Assembly: GCA_010672965.1 (NCBI GenBank)
Contig: JAAHFN010000031.1
Span: 5,659 to 69,658, forward strand
DNA from: Oscillatoria sp. SIO1A7
GTDB taxonomy: Bacteria; Cyanobacteriota; Cyanobacteriia; Cyanobacteriales; Laspinemataceae
Direction: 5' to 3'
DNA: 64,000 bases
Of this stretch, positions 39,289 through 47,776 are shown one piece after another. Position 1 is the stretch's first letter, and each line of letters starts with the position of its first letter. A model generated the notes under the pieces. That model was not told the origin of the DNA. It was given only the letters and a program-made list of their open reading frames with translations, and searched no databases. A program made the translations under genes and the position numbers.

Positions 39289-39674
39289 TAGCTTGACCAG
39301 CGTTGGAGAACAACGCGGATGGAACCATCCTCGTTCTTGTCTTGTTGGGCTACTTGAAAGCCTTGCTTGGCAGTTTCATTGAGAACCGTCTGGTAGGCAT
39401 AGCCTTGGGTCACCCGATTCAGGAAACCATTCACGGTTAAATCGTTCTGCCAATATTGCAAATCCGCTACCAACTCATATTCGCTGCCATTCCAGCGAAA
39501 GCCGATGTCATAACCGTTATCTTGCTCGATAGCAACTTCAGCGTTCGTGGTTTGACCGCGATAACCCCGCACCTCTCTTGGGCCTTCTTTCCAATCAATC
39601 CCCATATCGGTCAAAGCAGCTTTCAAGGAGGTCAGATTGCGGATCTGAGTTTTAATTTGGCTGAAATGTGACAT
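39288..39674 (-). CDS. ycf35: Ycf35 (DUF1257) protein
   Basis: A 128-residue member of the Ycf35/DUF1257 family found in cyanobacteria and some plastids. MSHFSQIKTQIRNLTSLKAA opens the protein and LVADLQYWQ and GFLNRVTQGYAY follow, all typical. Function is not established. It is the middle gene of a three-gene operon: DUF2997 upstream (47 bp gap) and the ferredoxin downstream (1-base overlap). Confidence 0.92.
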   Translation of the reverse strand: MSHFSQIKTQIRNLTSLKAALTDMGIDWKEGPREVRGYRGQTTNAEVAIEQDNGYDIGFRWNGSEYELVADLQYWQNDLTVNGFLNRVTQGYAYQTVLNETAKQGFQVAQQDKNEDGSIRVVLQRWSS

Positions 39675-39721
39675 AGTTTTTTGTTAACTAACTAACTTTT
39701 TATCGGACAAACGAAAACAAT

Positions 39722-39931
39722 TTACCAATCGCTAAAAGTCGCCTGGGTTGTGGCTTGTGCCGACTGTTGCAGCTTTTGGGCAAAAAACTCTGAAGTCTTT
39801 TCTTGACTCAGAACTCGTCCCAACTGGGCCTCAATTGCAGCAGTGACCTCCGCACAGGAGGCACCCACAATGCCCGTGACTTTTTCGACCACGCGGCCAT
39901 CGGGATATATGACAAATTCCAGTTCTTCCAT
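39722..39931 (-). CDS. DUF2997 protein
   Basis: A 69-residue protein. ELEFVIYPDGRVVEKVTGI followed by CAEVTAAIEAQLG is the DUF2997 pattern. The family repeatedly lies upstream of ycf35 in cyanobacteria. Single conserved-looking Cys near 26. First gene of the operon, so the promoter should be between 39931 and 40060. Function unknown. Confidence 0.85.
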   Translation of the reverse strand: MEELEFVIYPDGRVVEKVTGIVGASCAEVTAAIEAQLGRVLSQEKTSEFFAQKLQQSAQATTQATFSDW

Positions 39932-40378
39932 ACCAGAGAGTCAGTAAGGGACTGTTATCGGTTGGCTCTTTTCTCCGCGCCCCCGGATTTGCCAGCGGCG
40001 CGGATTGGTTTAATAGCTTGCGTTCGATGGCGATCGCTCTATACTATCGATTGAATCATAATTTAGCGATTATTCACATAAGTTTATAATAATGAGAGTC
40101 ATAAACCCATATTTAGTAAGTTTGTCTTAACTTTCTCTCGGCGTCAAGCACAGACAAGGGGAGCGGAGACCTAGGAAGGGTGGGAGGTGTGGGAGGTGTG
40201 GGAAGGACTGCTGAAAATTTTCCTCTCTCTCCCCACTCTCCCCACACTCCACTCTCCCCACCCCTCCCACCCTTCCTAGGTCTCCCGGTCCCCTTGTCCC
40301 CTTGTCTCCCCCTCTCCCTCTCTCCTCTGCCCTTGAGAGTGAGATAATAAAAGTTTGTTCTTTTCAAGGGAGTGCTAT
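39932..40378. other. Intergenic region with a large inverted repeat
   Basis: A perfect 22-bp inverted repeat lies at 40166-40187 and 40263-40284 (core CCTAGGAAGGGTGGGAGG and its complement), with a 75-base spacer made of TGGGAGGTG and CTCTCCCCA repeats. It sits about 95 bp before the start of the next gene, whose ribosome-binding site (AAGGGAG) is at about 40366. Confidence 0.65.
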
Positions 40379-41389
40379 ATGAGCTACGAGCATCAAACCG
40401 GCGAAATAAAAAAAATCCAGGTGGGACTGCTTGGCTTTGGAGGATTGGGGCAAGCAGGGGCAAGAGTGCTGGAGCCCAAACGAGAAATGAATTTGGTGGC
40501 GATCGCAGACCGCAAGGGTTATGCCTACAATTCCGAGGGTTTAGAGGAATCCGCCTGCATTGCTGCTTACAACCAGCAAGGGTCCGTTGGTTATTTGGAA
40601 CCAGGGGGCACCCTCAGCACCAATAGCATTGGGGAATTAATCGAGCGATCGCCAGTGGAGGGCTATTTCCTGGCTCTGCCCAATCTGCCCAACACCTTTA
40701 TGGCTTCTGTGGCGCAACAATTCATCGACTCTGGATGGCAGGGGGTATTAGTTGATGCCCTCAAGCGCACCAGTGCCGTCGAGCAATTGCTGGATTTACA
40801 AGATTCTTTGCAGGCCGCCGGGATTACCTATCTGACTGGTTGTGGCGCTACTCCAGGCTTGTTAACTGCAGCGGCAGCTCTCGCAGCTCAAAGCTACGCC
40901 GAGATTCACCGGGTCAAGATTACTTTTGGCGTAGGAATAGCTAATTGGGCGGCTTATCGGGCCACAATTCGCGAGGATATTGCCCATATACCGGGCTATA
41001 CCGTGGAAAGGGCAATGGCAATGAGCGATGCAGAGGTGGAGGCGCTTTTGGAGGAAACCGATGGCAAGCTGGCTCTGGAAAATATGGAACATGCGGACGA
41101 TATTATGCTGGAGCTGGCAGGGATTTGTGCCCGCGATCGCGTCACAGTCGGCGGCGTAGTCGATACTCGCAATCCCAAAAAACCCCTCAGTACCAACGTG
41201 CAAATTACGGGTCGTACTTTCGAGGGAAAGATTTCTACCCATACCTTTACTTTGGGCGATGAAACCAGCATGGCTGCCAATGTCTGCGGCCCAGCTTTTG
41301 GCTATCTCAAAGCCGGAATTAACCTACATCGACGCGGAATTTATGGTTTGTTAACTGCGGCTGAAGTTATGCCCCTGTTCGTGCGTTAA
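40379..41389 (+). CDS. NAD(P)-binding oxidoreductase, saccharopine dehydrogenase-like
   Basis: 336 residues. The Rossmann motif [17 protein letters not shown] is at about 15-31, followed by an acid-tipped strand [30 protein letters not shown] and [17 protein letters not shown] form the second half of the cofactor domain. A C-terminal domain ([20 protein letters not shown], then [13 protein letters not shown]) resembles the dimer/substrate domain of saccharopine-dehydrogenase-like or homoserine-dehydrogenase-like enzymes. The substrate is unknown. ATG 40379 has AAGGGAG at good spacing; the frame opens at 40355. Confidence 0.8.
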   Translation: MSYEHQTGEIKKIQVGLLGFGGLGQAGARVLEPKREMNLVAIADRKGYAYNSEGLEESACIAAYNQQGSVGYLEPGGTLSTNSIGELIERSPVEGYFLALPNLPNTFMASVAQQFIDSGWQGVLVDALKRTSAVEQLLDLQDSLQAAGITYLTGCGATPGLLTAAAALAAQSYAEIHRVKITFGVGIANWAAYRATIREDIAHIPGYTVERAMAMSDAEVEALLEETDGKLALENMEHADDIMLELAGICARDRVTVGGVVDTRNPKKPLSTNVQITGRTFEGKISTHTFTLGDETSMAANVCGPAFGYLKAGINLHRRGIYGLLTAAEVMPLFVR

Positions 41390-41598
41390 ATTTCTGCGCT
41401 AAATTTCTGCGCTAAATTTCTGCGCTAATTCTCGAAATTGCTACCCGTAGCGCAGGCATCCTCGCCTGCGCCTGCGCCCACTTGTTTGCCCGTGCAATGG
41501 GCTTTTGGCGGAGAATGAGAAATGTTCTGGAGAAGCTGCGATCGCAGCGATCGCCGAATCAAGTCAGGCACAAAGCCAACTTAGATAATATTTTTCGC

Positions 41599-42054
41599 AT
41601 GCAGGCAGTAATTTTTATCGGCATCCAGGCATCGGGAAAATCTACTTTTTGTCGCGATCGCTTTTTCAAAACCCATATCCGCATCAACCTGGATATGCTC
41701 AAAACTCGCCATCGCGAAAAAATTATTCTCCAAGCCTGTCTTAAAGCCAAACAGCCATTCGTGGTTGACAACACAAATCCAACCAGAGAAGATAGAGCCC
41801 GGTACATAGGCCCAGCTAAAGACGCTCGTTTCCGCCTTATTGGTTACTATTTTGAATCCATATTAGAAGACTGCAAGCGTCGCAATGCCCAACGCACCGG
41901 CAAAGCCAGAATTCCCATCCCCGGAATCGCCGCCACCTATAAAAAACTTATTTTGCCTAGTTACGCAGAAGGATTTGACGAGCTATACTCGGTAAAAATA
42001 TCTGAAAAATCCGATAGTGCTTTCATCGTGGAGGAATGGCCAGATGAAATTTGA
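41599..42054 (+). CDS. P-loop kinase-like ATPase (polynucleotide-kinase type)
   Basis: 151 residues. The P-loop GIQASGKST is at 8-16, and INLDMLKTRHREK follows. VVDNTNPTREDRARYI is the DNTN-type motif found in the kinase domain of polynucleotide kinase 3'-phosphatase and related small P-loop kinases; a lid with RRNAQRTGK follows. Family members phosphorylate 5'-OH ends or small molecules. The gene's last 11 bases overlap the start of a Thg1 gene, so the two are coupled. ATG 41599 (MQAVIFIGIQ) is chosen because upstream residues in the frame from 41482 have no protein character. Confidence 0.83.
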   Translation: MQAVIFIGIQASGKSTFCRDRFFKTHIRINLDMLKTRHREKIILQACLKAKQPFVVDNTNPTREDRARYIGPAKDARFRLIGYYFESILEDCKRRNAQRTGKARIPIPGIAATYKKLILPSYAEGFDELYSVKISEKSDSAFIVEEWPDEI

Positions 42055-42829
42055 CGAATTAGATGCCAGGATGCGTGTATATGAAACCGCTCACGACCAT
42101 TGCGTCCTGCCCGGAATCTATATGGTGGCTCGCTTGGACGGTCGCGGTTTCACCCGCCTGACCAAAGAAGTATATAAATTTGAAGCCCCTTATGACGAGA
42201 AATTTCGGGACTACATGGTAGAGACCGTAGAGCATCTAATGAATGTTGGATTATACGTTATTTACGCCTACACCCAAAGCGACGAAATTTCCCTGCTATT
42301 CGATCTAGAGGAAAGCACTTTTAATCGGAAATTAAGAAAGCTGAACTCAGTTTTGGCAGGGGAAGCGAGCGGTAAACTTTCTTTGCTCCTGGGGGGCATT
42401 GCCTGTTTCGACTGTCGGATTTGCCAGCTTCCCAACCTGGAAGATGTCGCGGTTTATTTTCGCTGGCGACATGAGGACGCCCATCGCAATGCTCTCAATT
42501 CTCACGCCTATTGGTGTTTGCGCCGGGAAGGAAATAGTGCCAGACAAGCTACTAAGATGCTAGACAAAGTCTCTTTTGCCCAGAAAAACGAGCTTTTATT
42601 CCAGCGCGAAATTAATTTTAACGATATTCCCAATTGGCAGAAACGCGGAGTAGGTCTGTATTGGGAAAAATATCAGAAAACCGGAGTAAATCCTTTGACT
42701 GGGGAGCAAGTGCAAACCACCCGCAAGCGCATTCGGCGGGATATGGAACTACCGATGAAAGACGAGTACAGTCGGTTTGTTCGAGAACTGGTGGGGACAA
42801 GGGGACCGAGTTTTGAGTTCTTAGCTTGA
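42044..42829 (+). CDS. Thg1-like 3'-5' nucleotidyltransferase (tRNA-His guanylyltransferase family)
   Basis: 261 residues. Thg1-family enzymes add nucleotides in the 3'-to-5' direction to RNA 5' ends; bacterial members (TLPs) repair truncated tRNA 5' ends. Metal-binding catalytic segments are VARLDGRGFTRLTK and YTQSDEISLLF. The segment used for tRNA-His recognition in eukaryotes (HINNLYN) is here HRNALNSHAYW, as in bacterial and archaeal forms. RRDMELPMKDEYSRFVRELV is the tail. ATG 42044 overlaps the kinase gene by 11 bases. Bacterial tRNA-His normally carries an encoded G-1, which also argues for repair and not maturation. Confidence 0.88.
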   Translation: MKFDELDARMRVYETAHDHCVLPGIYMVARLDGRGFTRLTKEVYKFEAPYDEKFRDYMVETVEHLMNVGLYVIYAYTQSDEISLLFDLEESTFNRKLRKLNSVLAGEASGKLSLLLGGIACFDCRICQLPNLEDVAVYFRWRHEDAHRNALNSHAYWCLRREGNSARQATKMLDKVSFAQKNELLFQREINFNDIPNWQKRGVGLYWEKYQKTGVNPLTGEQVQTTRKRIRRDMELPMKDEYSRFVRELVGTRGPSFEFLA

Positions 42830-42945
42830 GAGTTCTTAGCTTGAGAGTTCGAGCTAACCGGAGTTTTAATTTAAAACTGAGAACTGAGAACTGAGAACTG
42901 AGAGCTGAGAGCTGAAAGCTGAAAGCTGAAAGCTGAAAGCTTTTT
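42830..42945. repeat. Heptamer arrays after the Thg1 gene
   Basis: GAGTTCTTAGCTT units, GAACTGA heptamers (42880-42905) and GCTGAAA heptamers (42907-42942) occur in sequence. The array changes from one 7-base unit to another without a break. Confidence 0.75.
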
Positions 42946-43018
42946 TGGTCCTATACCCAAAGTTAAGAACCGTTAAATTTGCTACTCTAGCTTAAATAGT
43001 TTTGGGAACCGAGTAGCC

Positions 43019-44182
43019 GTGGAGATTGTAATTGGTCGGGGTAAAACAGCTCGCCGCGCTTATGGAATTGATGAAATTGCCCTAGTGCCGGGAACTAGGA
43101 CACTGGATCCTAGCTTAGCGGACACGGAGTTCGAGCTAGCTGGCATCAAGCGAGAAATTCCCATTATTGCTAGTGCAATGGATGGAGTGGTGGATGTCCG
43201 CATGGCAGTGCTGCTTTCAGAGCTGGGCGCAATGGGGGTTCTGAACTTGGAAGGCATCCAAACCCGCTATGCGGACCCTAATCCAATTTTGGATCGGATT
43301 GCATCTGTGAGCAATACCGAGTTTGTGACTCTGATGCAGGAACTATATGCAAAGCCGATCGCCCCAGATTTAATAGAACAGAGGATTGTCGAAATCAAGA
43401 ACCTTGGGGGTATTGCGGCGGTCAGCGCTACCCCAGCAGGAGCCATCAAATACGGTGCGGTTGCAGCCAAAGCCGGTGCTGACTTGTTTTTCGTTCAGGC
43501 TACGGTCGTTTCCACCGCTTATCTTTCTCGGGAATCTGCTACACCTCTGGATTTGGCTCGATTCTGTGCAGAAATGCCAATCCCAGTTCTTTTAGGCAAT
43601 TGCGTCACCTATGAAGTCACCCTCAATTTAATGAAGGCTGGCGCTGCTGGGATTTTGGTGGGAATTGGGCCGGGTGCTGCTTGCACCTCTCGCGGCGTCT
43701 TGGGCGTTGGGGTTCCCCAAGCCACTGCGGTAGCAGATTGCGCTGCAGCGAGGGATGATTATTACCGAGAAACGGGTAAATACATTCCGGTTATTTCCGA
43801 TGGGGGCATTATTACTGGGGGGGATATCTGCAAGTGCATTGCCTGTGGGGCTGATGCTGTAATGATTGGTTCCCCCATAGCCAGAGCGAAGGAAGCACCC
43901 GGGCGTGACTATCACTGGGGGATGGCCACTCCCAGCCCGGTTCTGCCTCGGGGTACTCGCATTCGGGTAGGCACCACCGGCACTTTAGAACAAATTCTAC
44001 GAGGCCCTGCTCAATTGGACGATGGCACTCATAATTTATTAGGGGCCTTGAAAACGAGCATGGGTACTTTGGGAGCCAAGAATATTAAGGAGATGCAGCA
44101 AGTTGAGGTGGCGATCGCCCCGTCTTTGCTCACGGAAGGGAAACTCTATCAGAAGGCACAGCACCTGGGAATGGGTAAGTAA
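43019..44182 (+). CDS. guaB3: GuaB3-type IMP dehydrogenase-related protein
   Basis: 387 residues of the (beta/alpha)8 IMPDH fold without the CBS pair; this short form is called GuaB3 in cyanobacteria and is reported to have IMP dehydrogenase activity. The catalytic cysteine loop is [35 protein letters not shown] binds phosphate. The start codon is GTG at 43019; the [16 protein letters not shown] opening is the family start. The gene is followed by yfr1 and trxA, the order described for Yfr1 loci. Confidence 0.9.
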   Translation: MEIVIGRGKTARRAYGIDEIALVPGTRTLDPSLADTEFELAGIKREIPIIASAMDGVVDVRMAVLLSELGAMGVLNLEGIQTRYADPNPILDRIASVSNTEFVTLMQELYAKPIAPDLIEQRIVEIKNLGGIAAVSATPAGAIKYGAVAAKAGADLFFVQATVVSTAYLSRESATPLDLARFCAEMPIPVLLGNCVTYEVTLNLMKAGAAGILVGIGPGAACTSRGVLGVGVPQATAVADCAAARDDYYRETGKYIPVISDGGIITGGDICKCIACGADAVMIGSPIARAKEAPGRDYHWGMATPSPVLPRGTRIRVGTTGTLEQILRGPAQLDDGTHNLLGALKTSMGTLGAKNIKEMQQVEVAIAPSLLTEGKLYQKAQHLGMGK

Positions 44183-44249
44183 ATCTACTCAGTAATAAGT
44201 AAAATATAAAATTTTACTCCGAAAGTAGGCAGAAATGCAATCTTCTGTC

Positions 44250-44255
44250 TAAAAT
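44250..44255 (+). promoter_or_regulatory. Candidate -10 box for yfr1
   Basis: TAAAAT lies 9-10 bases before the predicted 5' stem of Yfr1. No clear -35 box was found. Its position relative to the RNA is the only support. Confidence 0.45.
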
Positions 44256-44261
44256 AGAAGC

Positions 44262-44336
44262 TAGCGGAGACGCATGTTTCCGTTCACTCCTCACACCACA
44301 CTCCGCCCGGACTTTATAGTTCGGGCGGTTCCTTTA
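44262..44336 (+). ncRNA. yfr1: Yfr1 small regulatory RNA
   Basis: Two hairpins flank an unpaired region with the Yfr1 hallmark ACTCCTCACAC at 44286-44296. The first hairpin is CGGAGAC (44265-44271) with GTTTCCG (44276-44282) and loop GCAT. The second, at 44303-44328, is a 10-bp stem, CCGCCCGGAC with GTTCGGGCGG and loop TTTATA, followed by TTCCTTT as terminator. Its place between guaB and trxA is the known location of yfr1 in cyanobacteria. In other species it blocks translation of porin-like outer membrane mRNAs through the single-stranded motif; targets here are not shown. Confidence 0.93.
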
Positions 44337-44380
44337 GGCATACATCCCAAAAACCAAAACAGACAGATTTGTTTCCAAGG

Positions 44381-44389
44381 TGGTATAAT
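44381..44389 (+). promoter_or_regulatory. Extended -10 promoter of trxA
   Basis: TGGTATAAT is a perfect TATAAT preceded by the extended -10 TGn. It lies 38 bases before the trxA ATG. No well-spaced -35 box was found. Confidence 0.6.
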
Positions 44390-44427
44390 TGCCGATTGAG
44401 AAACGATTTAGAAAAGGATTACCAGGA

Positions 44428-44769
44428 ATGTCAACAACAAACGCAATTACAGACTCCACGTTTCAGCAGGAAGTTTTGGATAGCCCATTGCCGGTTCTGG
44501 TTGATTTTTGGGCTCCCTGGTGCGGTCCGTGCCGAATGGTAGCGCCGGTTGTCGACGAAATTGCCGAGCAATTCAAAGAACAAATAAAGGTTGTCAAGCT
44601 TAACACCGACGAAAATCCCAATACAGCCAGTCAATATGGGATCCGCAGCATTCCTACCTTGATGGTGTTCAAGGGGGGCCAACGAGTGGATATGGTGGTG
44701 GGTGCAGTTCCTAAGACTACATTGGCAGAAACAATAGAAAAATATCTCAACGGTTCTGACGGAGCCTGA
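44428..44769 (+). CDS. trxA: Thioredoxin, m type
   Basis: 113 residues. The redox-active site WCGPC has Cys32 and Cys35. [20 protein letters not shown], the cis-proline [11 protein letters not shown] and VGAVPKTTL are canonical. It reduces protein disulfides in the cytosol and links photosynthetic electron flow to target enzymes. ATG 44428 has an AGGA ribosome-binding site 4 bases upstream; a TTG at 44389 in the same frame is rejected because it sits in the promoter. Confidence 0.96.
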   Translation: MSTTNAITDSTFQQEVLDSPLPVLVDFWAPWCGPCRMVAPVVDEIAEQFKEQIKVVKLNTDENPNTASQYGIRSIPTLMVFKGGQRVDMVVGAVPKTTLAETIEKYLNGSDGA

Positions 44770-44987
44770 AAACTGGGTTCTACCCTAGTGGCGAAATATC
44801 CGGAGTATTGATATCTCTAATTACCATCTATCCCAATCGCATCCTTGAAACTAAGGCATCAAGCCGGAATTCTCTGCGCTTAAATCAATTGCCTCTATTA
44901 CTGTGTCTTGGATAAATTAAGGGGCTACACGCGGGGAAAAGGAAGGCGACGGGGAATGCGGAATAGTTTCTAACTTTCAAAACTACC

Positions 44988-45016
44988 TTGACAGAATGCT
45001 AGCTTGGGCTTAATAT
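44988..45016 (+). promoter_or_regulatory. Strong sigma-70-like promoter
   Basis: TTGACA at 44988-44993 and TAATAT at 45011-45016 have a 17-base spacer. Transcription would begin near 45022-45025. Confidence 0.75.
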
Positions 45017-45021
45017 TGCCT

Positions 45022-45203
45022 ATACTCCAAAAGTCATAGCTCGCTCTATCCCGATCGACTCGATTTTACTCGACTCGATTATAAAGCGAGACTAAAGATT
45101 TATACCTAATTATCCCGTTACGGTCAAGGAGAGGGCGGGTCTATGGTAAGCGACAGATGGAGAAGGGAAAATTGAGAAATCGATTCTCCTTTCTCCATTT
45201 TTT
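45022..45203 (+). ncRNA. Candidate leader RNA or sRNA with a mini-ORF and terminator
   Basis: About 180 nt. A 5' hairpin has CTCGCT (from about 45040) paired with AGCGAG, enclosing ATCGA-C-TCGA opposite TCGA-C-TCGAT. An AAGGAG site (45126-45131) lies 11 bases before ATG 45143, which opens a 10-codon ORF, MVSDRWRREN, ending at 45175. The ORF overlaps the 5' arm of the terminator at 45157. The layout resembles transcriptional attenuation, but no known riboswitch class was recognised. Confidence 0.55.
45157..45203 (+). terminator. Intrinsic terminator
   Basis: ATGGAGAAGGG (45157-45167) pairs with CCTTTCTCCAT (45188-45198) with one mismatch. An inner GAGAAATCGATTCTC self-pairing stem extends it, and six T follow at 45198-45203. 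Confidence 0.85.
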
Positions 45204-45331
45204 GCCCTCGTCAATTTTTGAATAAAAGTGACGCTTTCAAGTGAAGAAAAAACTTTATATGTAGCCAAGGGGTGCTTTTCGAGACTAGATTATGGGTAAA
45301 ATCGGAATGCTTTCCCAGTGGCAAAACCGAT

Positions 45332-46399
45332 ATGGCTAGTCTTTCGTCTCCGGATTCAAGTCGATCGCTCCAGGCTCAGGTGAAGGAATTAATCAACCTA
45401 CTGCCAACCTTGCAACATAAAAAATGGGTAGAGCGATCGCTCGCTACCCTGCTCGATATTGCTAGAGAGGAAATAGACCGCCTCGACTGGAAGATTCTGA
45501 GTGCCTCCTTGCAAGATATGCAAAGGGCATTCTATACCTTTTATCCCTACCGCTATGTGCGCAAAGTCACCATTTTTGGCTCTGCTCGCACAGCACCAGA
45601 TAGATCGGAATACCTTATGGCTTTAGAATTCGCACGGCGGATGACCCAGTTGGGATTTATGGTTATCACTGGTGCGGGGGGTGGGATTATGCAGGCGGGA
45701 AATGAAGGCGCAGGAGCCACCCGCTCTTTCGGACTGAATATTCAGCTTCCCTTCGAACACGAGACGAATCCCTATATTCAGGGAGACCCAAAGCTGATTG
45801 ACTTTAAATATTTTTTTACTCGCAAGCTATTTTTCCTGAAAGAAAGCGACGCGATCGCTCTGTTCCCAGGGGGCTTCGGTACTCAGGACGAAGCCTTTGA
45901 AACCTTGACCCTGGTTCAAACTGGCAAATACGGTCCTGCTCCCCTAGTCCTGATTGACTCCCCAGGAGGAGACTACTGGCAAGATTGGGATGCCTACATC
46001 CGCAAACACCTTCTAGGAAGGGACCTTATTAGTCCTGAAGATACTGGTCTTTACACTATTACTGACGATCTAGATGTTGCCTGCGACGCCATAACTAACT
46101 TCTATCGCGTCTATCACTCCAGTCGTTACGTTGACAAGCAATTGGTCCTGCGTTTGAGATGCGAACTACAAGATGCGGCGGTAGAACAGCTCAATGCAGA
46201 GTTTAGCGATATCTTGGTCGAGGGACGAATTGTCAAAAGCGCGGCCCTACCAAAAGAACTTGGGGATGAAACCGCCGATTTGCCCCGTTTGGTTTTATAC
46301 TTCAATCGGCGCGATGTTGGGCGCTTGTATCAATTGATTCGTCAAATCAACCAACTAGGTTGCGATGTACCAGAGTCGGCTCATCCCGAACAGAAGTAA
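45332..46399 (+). CDS. LOG family protein (lysine decarboxylase-like fold)
   Basis: 355 residues. The Rossmann-like LOG core runs from about 75 to 265: VTIFGSARTAPD, VITGAGGGIMQAGNEGA and the hallmark PGGFGTQDEAFE. LOG enzymes remove ribose 5-phosphate from nucleoside monophosphates (cytokinin-type or purine/pyrimidine). An N-terminal helical part (1-70) and a C-terminal extension (270-355) are typical of the long cyanobacterial form. ATG 45332 (MASLSSPDS) fits the family; GTG 45272 adds 20 residues. It lies 129 bases after an intrinsic terminator. Confidence 0.85.
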   Translation: MASLSSPDSSRSLQAQVKELINLLPTLQHKKWVERSLATLLDIAREEIDRLDWKILSASLQDMQRAFYTFYPYRYVRKVTIFGSARTAPDRSEYLMALEFARRMTQLGFMVITGAGGGIMQAGNEGAGATRSFGLNIQLPFEHETNPYIQGDPKLIDFKYFFTRKLFFLKESDAIALFPGGFGTQDEAFETLTLVQTGKYGPAPLVLIDSPGGDYWQDWDAYIRKHLLGRDLISPEDTGLYTITDDLDVACDAITNFYRVYHSSRYVDKQLVLRLRCELQDAAVEQLNAEFSDILVEGRIVKSAALPKELGDETADLPRLVLYFNRRDVGRLYQLIRQINQLGCDVPESAHPEQK

Positions 46400-46543
46400 T
46401 TTATTTATTGCCGGTCCGTAATAAAAAATTATTGGAGAATAAATTAGCCCCGGACAAGAAAAGCCTCCCACGGAGTATTGGTTGCATTTCCGATTAATGT
46501 AACAATACTCTTAACGTGTATTTTATAAAAATTTAACCGGAGG

Positions 46544-46885
46544 ATGGCTAAAATTCAGTTTTCTAGGGGCGTTGATGAAAATGCAGTGCCAGACGTGCGT
46601 CTGACTAAGGGTGCCGACGGTAGCACTGGGACGGCTACGTTTTATTTTGAAAGGCCAAAGGCCCTCGAAAAAGAGAGTACCGATGAGATTACGGGAATGT
46701 ATTTGATTGACGAAGATGTAGAATTGAGTACGCGAGACGTTAAAGCCAGATTCGTCAATGGCGAACCTGTGGGCATAGAAGCCCTCTATGTAATGAGGTC
46801 GCCCCAAGAATGGGATCGCTTCATGCAGTTCATGGAACGCTATGCCGAACAAAATGGATTGGGCTTTAGCAAATCAAAATCTTGA
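46544..46885 (+). CDS. psb28: Photosystem II assembly factor Psb28
   Basis: 113 residues. [20 protein letters not shown] and [11 protein letters not shown] are characteristic. Psb28 binds the cytosolic side of CP47 in PSII assembly intermediates. [20 protein letters not shown] and [16 protein letters not shown] complete the fold. The GGAGG sequence (46539-46543) abuts the ATG with no spacing, which is unusual; the family start is nevertheless clear. A strong hairpin follows the gene. Confidence 0.95.
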   Translation: MAKIQFSRGVDENAVPDVRLTKGADGSTGTATFYFERPKALEKESTDEITGMYLIDEDVELSTRDVKARFVNGEPVGIEALYVMRSPQEWDRFMQFMERYAEQNGLGFSKSKS

Positions 46886-46926
46886 TCTTTTCGGATCCAT
46901 AGACCAAGCTCTATGGAGCCGATTTC

Positions 46927-46987
46927 ATAACCCAGTTATCTAGGAGTCATCTAGGGGTTTTCCCTACCGCCTAGATGGCTGGGTTAT
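46927..46987 (+). terminator. Hairpin after psb28
   Basis: ATAACCCAG (46927-46935) pairs perfectly with CTGGGTTAT (46979-46987), and the inner CATCTAGG (46948-46955) pairs with CCTAGATG (46970-46977). A second CTAGG in the left arm gives an alternative pairing. T-rich TTATTAAAT follows. Confidence 0.65.
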
Positions 46988-46993
46988 TAAATC

Positions 46994-47084
46994 TGGACTT
47001 ACGCAAATTGGACGATATAATTAATTAATATCGCGATTGGTGCGCGGTGCGGCACCCTACAAATAGTATCTCTGCGTAAGTCCT
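46994..47084. repeat. Dispersed inverted repeat, family B
   Basis: GGACTTACGCA at the left and TGCGTAAGTCC at the right are inverted ends around 91 bp, with an internal ATTGGTGCGCGGTGCGGCAC. Confidence 0.75.
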
Positions 47085-47151
47085 GTAAATATAAAACTGG
47101 CTCTGCTGGCTCTGCTAGAAACGCCACAAATATGTTTGAGTTTTTCAGTCA

Positions 47152-47655
47152 ATGACACAAATACCTCATCCCGACTCGCCAGGTACGACCGTAAATTGCG
47201 CTGTAATTACTGTCAGCGATACCCGTACTTCCGAGAATGATACCAGCGGTCAATTGATTCAGCAGTTACTTGGGGAAGCGGGACATACATTAGCAGCCTA
47301 TCGCATTCTCAAAGACGAACCAGTAGAAATTCGGGAGCAGTTAAAATTGCTCTGTGCCAGCGCGGATTTAGATGCCTTGATTTTTAATGGAGGCACGGGA
47401 ATAGCTCCTAGGGATACTACCTATGATGCTATAGCAAGTTTGCTCGAAAAAACTCTGCCCGGGTTTGGGGAAGTTTTTCGCTGGCTGAGTTATGAGGAAA
47501 TTGGTTCGCGGGCGATCGCATCCCGAGCGATCGCTGGCGTTTATCGCTCTAAATTAGTTTTTTCGCTTCCGGGCTCTAGCAAAGCTGTCAAGCTGGCAAT
47601 GGAAAAGCTTATTTTGCCAGAAGTGGTTCATCTAGTTAAGCAGCTACGCAAGTAA
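47152..47655 (+). CDS. moaB: Molybdenum cofactor biosynthesis protein B
   Basis: 167 residues of the MoaB/MogA fold. [40 protein letters not shown] and [20 protein letters not shown] are the three conserved patches that bind molybdopterin. It acts in adenylylation of molybdopterin during cofactor synthesis. ATG 47152. No other moa gene is nearby. Confidence 0.92.
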   Translation: MTQIPHPDSPGTTVNCAVITVSDTRTSENDTSGQLIQQLLGEAGHTLAAYRILKDEPVEIREQLKLLCASADLDALIFNGGTGIAPRDTTYDAIASLLEKTLPGFGEVFRWLSYEEIGSRAIASRAIAGVYRSKLVFSLPGSSKAVKLAMEKLILPEVVHLVKQLRK

Positions 47656-47776
47656 AATCGCCACCTGTACGGGGGTGCTTGCGGGTCTGCTGCACGATGA
47701 AAATCTCGTTCGTCAGTTCGCGGCCTGTTCGCGGGGACAGGCGTTACCGCCTGTCCTACGGGAGAACTGGGTTCTT

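Larger units (their letters stand above)
44770..45331. other. Intergenic region with a probable leader or small RNA
   Basis: The first 215 bases show nothing recognised. From 44988 there is a promoter, a structured transcript and a terminator, which are given as separate features. Bases 45204-45331 lead to the LOG gene. Confidence 0.5.

Noticed and set aside
44389-44427. Upstream TTG start for trxA
   Set aside because: It overlaps the -10 box; ATG 44428 has a proper ribosome-binding site.
45022-45203. 6S RNA identity for the transcript before the LOG gene
   Set aside because: The length fits, but the 5' and 3' ends do not pair and no central bubble is seen.
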